Positions 48,194-59,879 of a stretch of 64,000 bases of DNA are shown here, piece after piece. The stretch is from Apiotrichum sp. Y4204 (Eukaryota; Basidiomycota; Tremellomycetes; Trichosporonales; Trichosporonaceae), in contig JAMYHL010000001.1 of NCBI GenBank assembly GCA_025531455.1, positions 1,116,001-1,180,000 on the forward strand. The letters are read 5' to 3'. A program made the translations under genes and the position numbers. Position 1 is the stretch's first letter. Each line of letters begins with the position of its first letter. The notes under the pieces were generated by a model. The model did not search any database and was not told the origin of the DNA. It worked only from the letters and a program-made list of their open reading frames with translations.

Positions 48194-49839
48194 TTACTGC
48201 GATGACTTTCTTCCTATCGTGAGATCTGTCATACAGTCCCCGACGCTCTCGACATCCGGGGGAATGACACGGGCCATGCGCTCGGCCATATCGTTGACAT
48301 TGAGCCCGCACGCGCAGTTTGCCCATTTGCTCTCCTCGTCGCTCCGGTGGAAACGCTTCTCGCACTCGGGACACGTGCCGCCCTCAAACGCGAGGTCGTG
48401 CCGCGGATGCAGGAGGGAAGTGAGGTCGCATGCGCGGCACACCTGCTCGTTTGGCGGCAGGCCGCATACCCTGCACTGGCAGGAATCGAGGAGAGTCGCG
48501 TCATATGTCGGCAGCTCGATCGTCTCGGGGATACACACACACGACGGGATGAATACTGGCTTTTCGGCGCGCAGGAGGCGAACCGCGACCGGAGCGTGTT
48601 TCGGTAGCGGATTCCCCCGGATATCCTCCCCTTCGAGCGAGTAGAAAATCTCCAGTACGAGGCGGTGGCTGATCTCAATGGGGGTGACTGCGTTGGGCTG
48701 CGTCGACGGGCGGCCGGTCTCGTCGTTCGGTAGTCGCCCAATGACGGACAGCGATAGACCGTCCGCGTCTCCTCCACCGGCACCGTGGCCGCGCCAGATG
48801 GCCGGCGCCCCGCGCCCGGTCATCTTGTTGCCTGGCCGCACGCCCTTTTCCCAAATGACAAACGGCGTCATTGTGACTGTTGGCGGCGTGGATTCACTGT
48901 CGCGCGGCGAGCGGATCGCAGCCGTCTGCTCGAGCACAACGCGGACATAGTACACTGTCGTGGCTGGGCTTGGGGCTGGGATGGTGAGTGTCGTCTTGAG
49001 AAGCGCGCACACCGTCCACACATCGGATACGAAATGGTTCGTGAAGACGCCGAGCCCGTCCACGCTGCCGTTATGCAGTAGGTCGAGCGCTGTGACGCCG
49101 CCAGTTGGGTTGGGGTTGTATACCAGACACACGCAGCGGCTGGTCCGCGCCGTGCCCTCCATCCACGGGACCTCCTCGTCGGTGCCGACGACGGGGTCGT
49201 TCCACGACACGGTCATGGCCGGGCGGATGTCGAGGTTCGGCGGGCCTTCCTCCGGCGTCGGGGTCGAGCAGCTCGAGTCGCTCCCGCTCCGTATGCGCCA
49301 CAAGTACCCTCCCGCAGGCACCTCCGATATAGCCCCCACGCCGCCCGACAGTCCCTCCACCTCGGCGATAATGCTCAGGCGCACATCGCCCTTTGGGTGG
49401 ATTACGAACGCCGCGACGCCGTACGGCACCGAAATCGTAAACTTGAATCTAAAGTCAGAACTGCAGGGCCTCTCTGTACTCACCGCTGCACACCTTCCTC
49501 TAGAATAATTGCACCGCGGTTCTCAATCATCCGTTCAAAGAGGGTATCCCTCTCCCATCCGCGCTTCTCTCCCATGTGGAGACGCGTGACTTGGCGGAGC
49601 ATGACGCGGATACACCTGCATCGCTGCCGTCCAGAGCCGCGCGGGACGCGAATCTCAATCTCGCCGCTGAGCTCGCTGTTGGCGTACTGCGGCTCGTCGA
49701 TGCCGTTGTGCGGTCCCGAATCGACGCGGTGCGTGGACATCATCACCGCGCCATTGTTGCTCAACAGGATACGGACGGACACCTTGTCTTTGTGGTTGCG
49801 CTGCGACGCGCGCGAGCCCGGACGCGAGAAGAGGCGCAT
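48194..49839 (-). CDS. Arrestin-like protein with Cys-rich C-terminal tail
   Basis: Probable alpha-arrestin-type adaptor; in fungi these link Nedd4-type ubiquitin ligases to membrane transporters. Two exons in transcript order: 49484-49839 and 48194-49448, split CG|A, 536 residues. The N-terminal half has the arrestin beta-sandwich pattern: SGEIEIRVP, CRCIRVMLRQVTRL, then FKFTISVPYGVAAFVIHPKGDVRLSIIAEVEG across the intron. No clear PPxY ubiquitin-ligase motif is seen. Oddly, the last about 110 residues have a Cys cluster (CQCRVCG, CRAC, CPEC, CACG) like a zinc ribbon, which standard arrestins lack. The start is the first ATG giving the conserved frame (MRLFSRPGSRAS). The frame stays open further upstream to 50292, but that part is low-complexity and probably untranslated. 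Confidence 0.75.
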
Positions 49840-51785
49840 CGTGGGCGGATACGTATCAGTAGGACGGTGGTTAGTTGGGAGGTGAGGTCTGCGTTCGGCT
49901 GTGTGGGAAGATATGAAGATGTTTGCGGTCTGGGCATGAGCATGCAATGGAGCCGCCGGGTGAGTATTATATATAGATGGAGCTGATCGGGGAACTAGGC
50001 ACCAAGCATACTCGATGTCAAATACGGTGCGTTCCAGGCCCTGCATGTCGGCATCGCACCTATGGATATATCGGTCTGCATGTGACACGCGCGGATTGGT
50101 GTGTATGTTGGGCGGGCGGTGCTGGGGGTGCTGGAGCGCTGGATGCCGGTTGTGGCAGTCGGGGAGCTGCATACAGCACACACAGCCGTCGTACCGTCGT
50201 GCGTCTAGCTCGTCTACTGGCGTGCTCGAGATTTCGACGGATCGAGAGTCTTGTGATGCCAACATTGTCGTCGTCGGCCCAGTCCCATTCATTTGTTGCT
50301 CGCGGGCCAGACCACCGGCCAGGGCCGGATGTCACGGATATACGGCGTGATGAATCAGCCATTATCAACCACGGTGCCAATCTGTGCTAATCTTGTATGA
50401 TGGCATGGATTTCTCGAGTCGAAGTACACTCACCCTCAGCCACCCAGCCGCGGGCCAGTCGACTCGGCTCGTATCGGCAGTTCCCAAGATTGAAGACAGT
50501 GACGGCGGGAAGGAATGTTTGTTTCTAACGTTGCAATGTATGCACGTATGGGTAAACAACCTGCAAGTTGCCGTCCGAAACATTCGCGATAACCGGCAAC
50601 GACGGGAACTAACCCATAGACATCCCAGGGAACTTTGGATTATGGAATCCTTGGCACGAGTTAGGAAGCATCGGCAAGAGGTTCCAACTAGGGCCGGCGG
50701 CATCGTCGCTTCTGCTTCGGATCATCGGGATCACTGACCAGCTGATCAGAACTTTGATACTTGAGCTCCGAGATCCGAGTCGATACCACTGGACAAGTGG
50801 ACATGTGATGAAAGTCGGTGGGGGGGCATGTGGAGCTGCGGAGGCGTTCTCGACTTCTCGAAGATCGAAGAACGAACGCCTGCGTGCCACAGATAGAAAA
50901 GATCTGCTCCTAGTTGCCAAAAACCACGGATGGATGTCTGCTTTGCGCTGATGATGCCAATGACCTTGTTCTCTGATCTGCCCATTCAGTAGCCGCAAGC
51001 TTGTGCAAGGCGTCTAATCGAATCGTAATGCGTGGCTGGTCTCGTACTTCCGCATAGAGTCCTGGCCAAGGAGACCGGAAACACCAGACACCATCCGTAC
51101 GCGCTGTTTGCTGGCGCAAGGCCAGTAGACGCGCAAGACGTTTGACTGTCGGCGATTCTGAACGCTCAACGCGCCGCAATGGCCGAAAGGAGCCGCATTC
51201 GCAAAACGCCCCGCAATGGCCGAAATGAGCCGCATTCGCGCAACGCCGATGAGAGAGCTCGGAGGATGAAAGGCCTGGTATTCGAGTCGACACAGGCACT
51301 TCCAGGGAACAAAGTCAAGTCTCATGTAAGTATGCGGGCAAGTGGGCAAACGGGTAAGGCAGCACCGGCTGGGCACCTCGACATGCCATCGCGACGAGCA
51401 CAGCTCCGCATCTCCTGACCGAGGCCGCGTTCTGAGCACGCAACAACGTGTGATCGCAAGACTCGGCTCCGACACATCTCGGCGCCCGCATGTTCCGAAT
51501 CTCTACGCCCAGAGCCGTTCTTTCAAATCGTGAGCACGCTCATTCCGCGATCCACGTCTGCTTGTTAGATCCTCTCGCATACCTCTGGTAAGTGGCTTCA
51601 GCGCGACACCTGCACCGCTTGGAAGGTCGCAATGGTGGTAATGCATAATTGTCACAGCGCCAGCCTCTCCGCGAGGAAAGGTGTCGCGGGACCGGCGCTT
51701 TCGGCGCCCAGTCCGAAACTCCTCTGTGGATACTGTCGTCGTACACCATACCCTACCGGAACTCTTGAATACCCCTACCTCCTTC
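49840..51785. other. Intergenic region, arrestin-like gene / SRP19
   Basis: 1.9 kb with the promoter of the arrestin-like gene and the 3' side of SRP19. It contains an imperfect 37-bp tandem repeat at 51174-51247. I found no exon with recognisable similarity. Confidence 0.55.
51174..51247. repeat. Imperfect 37-bp tandem duplication
   Basis: Copies at 51174-51210 and 51211-51247 match at 34 of 37 positions; both contain ccgcaatggccgaaa and gccgcattcgc. Confidence 0.9.
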
Positions 51786-52954
51786 TTAGCGGCGGGGCCC
51801 GCGGACGACCATGCGCTTCATCTTCGGCTGCTTTTCCTTGGCGCCACCTTCGGGGGAAAGAATACCCTTCTTCTTCTGCTCCTTCTCGGCCTCGATGTCG
51901 CGTTTGACGGCCGCCAGAGCGACACCGGCGGGGGCGATGGGGGAGTGGCCCGGAAGACGGGCCTCGAGCGATGGGACGGGCTGCGGTGGCTGCGGGGGCC
52001 GGGTCGGGGGGCGCACCGGCGGAGCGACAACTTTGGTCGCGGCCGCCTGCTGCTTCTTTTTTTCCTTCTTGGACGGCTTGGCCACCTCCTTCTTCTCCTT
52101 GGCCTTCGGCTTGGCGTCCATGTCGGGAACGAGGTTGGGGTTCATGCGCTGCATCTGTTCTGCAATGTGGACGTACAGCTGCGTCCGGTTCGTGATATTC
52201 GGGTTCATCAGCTTGCCGTCCTTCTCAAGCTGAACCTTGACACGGCCCGGGTTCTCCCAATCGGCGGGGTGCGTCTTCTCAGGCTGGGGATCAGTGGGAG
52301 GGAAATGGGTTGTATTACACTGGCACTACCCACCTCGAGAACGCTGGGCAGACGAAGTGCAGCGCAAGCCTTGGCAATGTGCGCGGCCTGGGGCCACCAC
52401 AGAGAGGATTTGCGGGGCACGCGGCGGCCGTCGGCAATCGACACCTTCGCGTCAAAGTAGCGGGGATACACGCTGTTCCACCTGTATGTCAGTTCAGGCC
52501 TCACATCTCGAAACCACCCGTTCCTCTCCCACACTCACCGTTTGAACACCGATGGATCTCCAGCGAGGCTGGCTCCGCCAAACTCCTTCTGGAGCTTGGC
52601 GATACGCTGTTCCTCGGCCTCCTGGAGGCGCATCATGTCGCCCATGAATCCGCCCATCGGGGTATTGGGGTTGATGGGGGGCATGCCGGCGCCAGAGCCC
52701 GACGCGGAGGGGCGGAGCTCTCCCGGGTCCTCGCGCACGGCCATCTTGCCCTTATCAGCGCTGGGTGGCGGGGCCTTGCTGTTCGCGCCATACTCGCCGC
52801 GGCCCTGCTCGGCGACTTTGCCAAAGTCAAAGTCATCGTCCGATCCAATCTCCTCGAGCAGCGCGCCGCGCATGCCCGTGTTGGGCAGATGACGCGACGA
52901 CGAGGGGAGGGGAATGTCCGTGTCGTCGTCAAAGTAGTCCTCGACGGTCGGCAT
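51786..52954 (-). CDS. SEC65: Signal recognition particle subunit SRP19
   Basis: Binds SRP RNA and helps load SRP54 for co-translational targeting to the ER. Three exons in transcript order: 52539-52954, 52334-52481, 51786-52283; 353 residues. The SRP19 fold begins about residue 140 with WNSVYPRYFDAKVSIADGRRVP and runs through AADWEN-type sequence (HPADWENPGRVKVQLEKDGK) to NRTQLYVHIAEQM. The N-terminal about 135 residues are an acidic, disordered extension (TVEDYFDDDTD, EEIGSDDDFDFG), longer than in animal SRP19 but common in fungal Sec65. The C-terminus is Lys/Pro/Ala-rich and ends with a basic KMKRMVVRGPRR, likely RNA-contacting. It is divergent from CNA1. Confidence 0.93.
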
Positions 52955-54555
52955 CTTGAGAGTGAGTGTGAGTGATGGTGAGTGGGGAAGATGAGGATCG
53001 AGGAAGCGCCGAGTTCATGAACGCAACGGTCTGACGAGAGGACCAAAGGTCCTTGCTGGCCCTGGCCTGTTGGATGCCTTCCTTTGGATCGTTGAACATC
53101 CTTGGCCTAAGCGCACGCTAAAAGCACGCTAGCACCCTGCCACGCGGATCGAGCGGATCAGGTGTCACGCGATCTGCGCGTGGTTCTTTTATCGGGATTT
53201 ACTCCGGGATTATGACGTATATCCTCAGGTGGCATGCTTAGGGATACCGTGTTTCGGGGCGCGAAGAGTGGGACACCCAGGACACCAGGACACCAGAGAT
53301 GGCACCCATTATGAGGCACCCACTATGAGGACAGGCATCTGCAATACTCCTCCACTGGCCATTGGATTTTACTCCTCCACTTGTGGGGCCACATGCGCAG
53401 GGAGGAATTGCAGCACAAGGAACGGGATTACGAGAGGACACGTTGTAATAATGAGTATGGGCCGAATGAGGGGGCTACTCGGAACTGCGCACGGTACAGA
53501 TTGGGGAGTGGAAACTGATCAAACTGATCGATATAGGACAGCGTGGTAGAGTTGTAAGCGGGAGCTCATAGACAGGGGGTTGGTGGTGATTAGGCCATTA
53601 GGGTTTGGTATTGCGATAGTGTGACCGTCGCCACCGACCCGGAGCGATACTGTAATGGACACCACAGCGCCACAGCAGAGCCACAAGGAAAGGGGAAAGA
53701 GGGGAGCGTGTAAGGAAAAGGAAGGTAGACAAACCAACTTCACGCGCGCCAGAATTGCGGCTATGCGGGTCTTGCGGTTATGCGGGGAGTAAGTAGCATT
53801 AATAGAAAGAGAGAGAGGGAGAGGAGTGGAGGGGTGGAGGGTGGCGCGGCGCGGCGCCAGCGGGCCAGGCGCGTCGCAGGCAACAACGGACGGGTAAACG
53901 GTCACCTTCTCTCCGATCTCTCTCCTCGTGTGCGTGTGTGTGTATGTGTGTGTTGTAATGCATCTGTGCGATCGTGCGAAAAGTGCGAACAGTGCGCCCA
54001 TGAGCCCATGCCGCTCCCCTCTGGATCTCTGGCCATTGGCCCCCCCCCCCCTCTGACCCTTTACCTCGCCTCGCCCGCCTGAGTCTACTCTCTGGTGCTC
54101 TGCTCCGCTCCTGTTCTCCTGTGCTGTCCTCGCCCGTTGCATGCTGACCTGTCCTCGCCCAACTCGTTCCGTTGCACTTGCTCGTCGTCATCATCGCCAT
54201 CCTATCCATCAGGTCGAGAGACCACCACTTCTCTCTCCTACTCTCTCTCTCCCTCCCTCTCGCGTGCTTCCATTTTTTTTTCTCCTTCTTCTCTCTCACG
54301 TCGTCTTTACGTCTACACACAGCCCACCTGCACTGGACAATCCATCGATCCCCTACAACCACGTCACGGCCCCCCGTTCCACTCGTCGAGCGAGAGACCA
54401 CCTCCCTCCGTCTTCCGAACGCAACCCCTGTCCATTCCTCGCAGCACCGAGGTTGCTCACACACAGAGCCTCAGCCCATACAACAACCACAATCACACAC
54501 TTGCATAGTCTACAGTTCATAGTCCATCCCACGCCCCACGGCATCCCATCACACG
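52955..54555. promoter_or_regulatory. Divergent promoter region, SRP19 / CNA1
   Basis: 1.6 kb between divergent starts. The 400 bp before CNA1 are strongly pyrimidine-rich (CT tracts at about 54220-54310, a C run near 54041), as expected for a long 5' leader. A GT-rich tract lies at about 53930-53960. No coding exon is seen. Confidence 0.55.
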
Positions 54556-57160
54556 ATGGCCTCCCCAACCACCCAGACGGCCAACGCCATTGCCGCTATT
54601 ACCAACAAGTCTAAAATCCCCATTCCCGAAATCGACTTCACCCAGCACACCCTCGAGAATGGCGACACTGTCAGCACCACCGAGCGTGTAGTCAAGGACG
54701 TAAGTTATCGCAACGAGTGCATGAGCGGACAAGCGAGACGCCCGGTTTCAACGGAGCGAACACTCCGAGCAGCGCAGAATAGGCACTAGCACGGAGTGTG
54801 AGGGCGGTGCCTCGGTGGCAGCAGCTGGGACGCCCTGGCTGGGGCACGGCGCGCACAGCACGGTGCGCGTCGCATGGCGCACTGTCCACACGGCGCACAA
54901 CACAACATACGCGTAGCGGAGGCAGGAGCATCAGCGCTGACCCCAAGGTTCAAGCACCGGCCATGTACGTGCCGACGGACGAGCAGTTTTGGTCCAAGAA
55001 CGACAAGACCAAGCCCGACATTGCCTTCCTTAAGAACCACTTTTACCGTGAAGGTCGTCTCACCGAGGAGCAGGCACTGTACATTCTCCAGAAGTGAGTC
55101 CCGAACGGCGTGGCATGGCGTCGACCACAGTGTCATGGCCAACCTAACAACCCCCGTACCATATACACAGTGCTGACGCCTCAGGGGTGGCGAGATCCTT
55201 CGCCAGGAGCCCAACCTGCTGGAGGTCGATGCGCCGATCACAGGTAAGTGATTAGTGGGAGCTTGCTTTGGACATCTGGGCTTTGCGGCCCAGAACCTTG
55301 CGCCACGCAATGCCCATGTGTCAGATGCGTCAAACGGCGGCGTCCTGTACTGACACGAACAGTGTGCGGCGACATTCACGGACAATACGTGAGTGATGAG
55401 ACAACGGTTACGCGCTAGTCGCAGAACCGATACTATTCACTAATCCGCAATGCGCTAACATCAGTACGACCTCATGAAGCTCTTCGAGGTCGGCGGCAAC
55501 CCCGCCGATACGCGCTATCTCTTCCTCGGAGACTACGTGGACCGTGGCTACTTTTCCATCGAGTGTGTCCTCTACCTCTGGTCGCTCAAGATGTGGTACC
55601 CCGACACCCTGTTCCTCCTTCGCGGTAACCACGAGTGTCGCCATCTGACCGACTACTTTACCTTCAAGCTCGAGTGTGCGTATCTGCGACGCTGACAGTT
55701 CTGACAAATAGGCAAGCACAAGTACTCCGAGGCAGTCTACAACGCCTGCATGGACAGCTTCTGCAACTTGCCTCTGGCTGCGGTGATGAACAAGCAGTTC
55801 CTCTGCATCCACGGTGGTCTCTCGCCCGAGCTCCACACCCTGGATGACCTTCGTGCTGTAGGTACCCTCAAACGAGTGGCACAGAATCTCGTCTAACCCC
55901 AGATTAACCGTTTCCGTGAGCCTCCCACCCACGGCCTCATGTGCGATATCCTTTGGGCCGACCCGCTCGAGGACTTTGGCAATGAGAAGAACCCGTCGGA
56001 GAACTTTGTCCACAACCACGTTCGTGGTTGCTCGTACTTCTTCACCTACAATGCGGCGTGCCAGTTCCTGGAGCGCAACAACCTCCTGTCTATCATCCGT
56101 GCGCACGAGGCCCAGGACGCCGGATACCGCATGTACAAGAAGACCAAGACAACAGGCTTCCCCTCGGTCATGACCATCTTCTCTGCTCCCAACTACCTCG
56201 ATGTCTACTCGAACAAGGCAGCCGTACTCAAGTACGAGGCGAACGTCATGAACATCCGCCAGTTCAACTGCACTCCTCACCCCTACTGGCTCCCGAACTT
56301 CATGGACGTCTTCACCTGGTCACTTCCCTTCGTTGGGGAGAAGAGTGAGTCGCACCGCGAGTGTTTCCGCTGACGATCAGTCACCGACATGCTCATCGCC
56401 ATTCTCAACTGCTGCACCAAGGAGGAGCTCGAGGAGGAAGAGGAGACGCCGATGATCACGCCCGAGACTCCCGAGCCGGAGAGTGAGTACCCAGAGTTGC
56501 GTTCGGGGGATCCGTTCCTGACAGCAGTCGACGAGGTTTCGGTCGAGCGGAGACAGGTCATCAAAAACAAGATTCTGGCCGTTGGCCGCATGTCGCGTGT
56601 CTTCTCGCTCCTTCGCGAGGAGTCCGAGCGTGTGTCCGAGCTCAAGTCGCTCACCGGCGCCAACCAGCTGCCGGCTGGCCTGCTTGCCAACGGTGCCGAG
56701 GGTATCAAGGAGGCCATCCAGGGCTTCGATGACGCGTATGTGCTCAGCTGAGCCTCTGTTCCATAAGCTGACCCACAGTCGCAAGAGTGACATTGAAAAC
56801 GAGCGTCTTCCCCCTGATATCATCGACCCCGAGGAGGCTGGGTCGCCGCTTGCCTCGCCGCTTGGTTCGCAGCCCACGTCCCCGACCCAGCCCGAGAGCA
56901 TCAGCAGCTCGACGACTGGCCCTTCGTCGCCCATCTCTCCTTCGAGCGGTGGGCCCTGGCGTCGCGGCCACGGCCGCCAGGCGTCGCTTGGCACGACCAA
57001 GACGTCGCCATCTACGCGTCGCCGCTCGCTCGAGAACACCATGGAGCTTATCCGCGATGTTGTCGACGGCCGCGATGCCAACGCCGACCAGAACGTGCGC
57101 GATATCGCCGAGGTCATTTCCAGCCCAGTCCGCACCCGTCCCGAGAACTCCTTCGCCTAG
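54556..57160 (+). CDS. CNA1: Calcineurin catalytic subunit A
   Basis: Ca2+/calmodulin-dependent Ser/Thr phosphatase subunit (PP2B). Ten exons: 54556-54699, 54948-55093, 55185-55243, 55363-55388 (26 nt), 55465-55675, 55712-55857, 55903-56344, 56381-56482, 56528-56735, 56779-57160; 621 residues. The metal-binding and catalytic motifs [43 protein letters not shown] and [11 protein letters not shown] are intact. Next come the calcineurin-B-binding helix ([15 protein letters not shown]...MLIAILNCC), the calmodulin site ([20 protein letters not shown]) and an autoinhibitory-type segment ([15 protein letters not shown]). The tail is Ser/Pro-rich, with phosphorylatable repeats of the kind seen in cryptococcal Cna1. 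The 45-nt intron 56483-56527 is stop-free and frame-preserving. Confidence 0.96.
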
Positions 57161-57857
57161 ACGCCGATGCCGAACTGCGCGGTACACGGCACGACGACGA
57201 CGACGACACGATCTGTTCTCAACCACATCGTATATCGTACCAATCAAAACGACTCCCCCGCCCCATTTGATGCCCCTGTCGTTCAGTTAATGTCCCACCC
57301 CTTGCTCCCCCCCCCCCCCAACTTGTAGATACCCGTCCCGCAAGGGCAGACCCGACGTGTTATCGGGATGTATGTCACGCTGAGTCATTCCAGAAATGCA
57401 GCACTTGGTTGAAGAGAGGTCGAGCGGATTGCACGATGGTGGGTGTGATGCAACAATAGTGGTCTCTCCCGGAAGATCGCGCGGATCCCGTATCCAGTAC
57501 TGGATTTCTGATCTCTGGAGATCCTAAGCCTTATCATTGCCATATTAGTCAATTCTAGCGTGATCCAGCGCTCTTATCAATTGTGCCTCGTTGGGCGCTT
57601 CTGCGGATCCCGATCCACGTCGCTCTTATCTACTCAATCCAGCTGCCCATCTGCACCACATTGTTCACGACGCTCACAACTGCATACAAGATGTGGTATA
57701 ACTGCTGCTGCTTTTGAATATGATGAACGGATCAGATCAGAGAGTGCTGGCGGACAGGCGGGCGGGGCACTCTCTCACTGCGTGGCCCCCGCCTCGGGCC
57801 GGGGGCTGTGATGTGGGAGAGAGGGATCGGGAGGGAACGATGAACGGTAATCTAGAC
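57161..57857. other. Convergent gap, CNA1 / ANT1
   Basis: 697 bp that should hold both 3' UTRs. A run of 13 C lies near 57310. Nothing else is seen. Confidence 0.5.
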
Positions 57858-59879
57858 CTAGACCTTGTTGAGGATGGGAGCGCGGGCACGGAGGCGGTTG
57901 GCGTAGTCGAGGATCCAGCGGGCCTGGTCCTCAAACTGGTCCTTGGAGACAAAGAGGATGCCCTGGCAGAGGACGGCCTTGAAGATCTGCGCCGACATGC
58001 CCTGGTACCACCCCTTGATGCCCTCCTCGCGGTAGACGTGGGCGAGAATGTCGATCGCGCCGCGGTGGTGGAACTTGTGGTGCGGGGTGCCGGGCTCCTC
58101 GTGGGGGTCGTCGGCGCGCGCCTGGAGACGCACCTTTGCGAAAATGTACGGGTACGTGACAATGGTCGCGAGCGTCTTGGCGGCACAGCCAATCCAGAAG
58201 GCCTCGCCGACAGACAGCTTGGCCTTGCCGCTGCGCTCGAGGGCCCACGCCTTTCCGCGCTCAAAGCAGCCGTACGTGATCGCCGGGTTGATAGTGAGCA
58301 CGAGACCGGGGCGGAGGCCGGTCCAGAGGGCGGTGATGCCGCCCTCCTTGACGACGTCGCGAGCCGTCTCGAGGAGCGTGGGCTCACGCGTAGCCTTGCC
58401 GGTCGCGCCGGGAGGGGGCAGCCAGAGCTGCTGGCGAGTCGCGACGACGGCGACGGGGATGGTGAAGATCTGCGCGAGCGCGCCGGCGGCGGCACCGAGC
58501 GAGAGCTCCGAGGGGGTGGAGAGGGCGGCGCCGTCGACCTTCTTGATCGCCTGGGTGCGCAGCGCCGAGTGGAAGAAGAAGTAGGCGAACTCTGCGAAGG
58601 GTCAGTCTGGTGGCGGGGTACAGAAATTGGAGCCGAGACTGCAGTGTATATCCTAAGGCCTGGGCAGAGATGCGAGATTGCACCACTGTGTAGTGGGTTT
58701 GGGCCCAGCCCTTGAACTGGCCGCCGCAGCGATTCCATCGATCCGAGATGTCATCCACCGCCTTGAGCAGCGTCCGATGCATCGGCGCCGTCACACGTAT
58801 CGATGCTGATGCGGGTGCGCGTCCGGCGCCGGAATGTGGAATTCACTGCGTGGGCACCAGGGTGGGGATTGTGGGGCATCCGCCTACCCTGTGCTACCCT
58901 GTCTCCTCGGCTCTCCCCACTCCGAACTCTCGATTCTCGACACTTACGCATGGAGAAGGTGTTGATCATGGACGCCGAGAAGCCCTTGAAGGCGCCCGAG
59001 AGGCCCTCGGTGCTGACAATGTGCAGCAACATGGCAAGCAGCTTGAAGCGCTTGATCTGGTGCTTGATACGGCCGGCAAGGCTGTGCTTCTTCTTCTTGC
59101 CGAACCCGATGTCAGCGGTCTGAGCCGCAACCTCGGCAGCGGAGAGCGCCTGGAGACGCGTCTTGGCCGTGTCGAGCGGGTAGACGAGGCTGAGGAGTCA
59201 GTGACGAGTTCGCCGCGGACAGGAGAAGGGAGAGGCAATGAGTAAATGGCGCATATCGCGTCGGACCAGCCGCTCGAAGAGGCTGGTGCGGGGTGGGAGA
59301 ACTCCTCCTCGGCGCCATCAACCTCCCCAAAGCCCCAGCCCAGCGCCTCCGCCTCGCGACCTCGGATGGCCTTGCGAATACGCTTAAGAGCCTGCAGATG
59401 ATGCAGCCAGTGGACGATGGCAGCACAAGTGACCACCCAGTGCACTGGTCACCGTCCTTAGCGAGCACCTCCGGCACAGAGAGCCTTTACAGAAGCACCC
59501 GTTCGGCGACACACTGAGTCTGCTGCGCTCCTCAAACAACTCAGACCTTTCCGCGTGCAGCCCACATCACACAGCAGCATGCCCCGCTCGTCGCCGGAGA
59601 TATACGCCTCCTGTGGCGCGTCCGGCCGTAGTTTGAGACTTTGGCTGTGTACAGAGCCAAAAAAAAAAAAGTCGGGGGCGCTAGCGGCTGATGTTTGCGA
59701 GTCGGCAGCTTCTCGCTCGCTCCAACGCCGGAAACCGGATGCACGCGACTTTGCCGCCGAGCGGGGGCTCGGCTCGCTACACACAAACAGAGGATCTAGA
59801 CTCACGCGTTGGAGAAGACGGCACCGAGGGCGCCGGCGAGGGCGTTGCCGAACGGCGTGAGGGGCTGGACAGCGGCCAT
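57858..59879 (-). CDS. ANT1: Peroxisomal adenine nucleotide carrier (PMP47/Ant1 type)
   Basis: Mitochondrial-carrier-family protein expected to exchange ATP/AMP (or CoA/NAD-like nucleotides) across the peroxisomal membrane. Three exons in transcript order: 59806-59879, 58948-59189, 57858-58591; 349 residues. Three carrier repeats are visible with the family signatures YPLDTAKTRLQ, IPVAVVATRQQ and YPYIFAKVRLQ. Peroxisome-type features are NTFSMQFAYFFFHSALR and GWYQGMSAQIFKAVLCQGILF, which match PMP47/SLC25A17 rather than mitochondrial ADP/ATP carriers (no RRRMMM). A Lys-rich loop (FGKKKKHSL) follows repeat 1. The introns are long for this window: 616 nt and 356 nt. The start ATCATGGCC is a good context. 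Confidence 0.88.
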
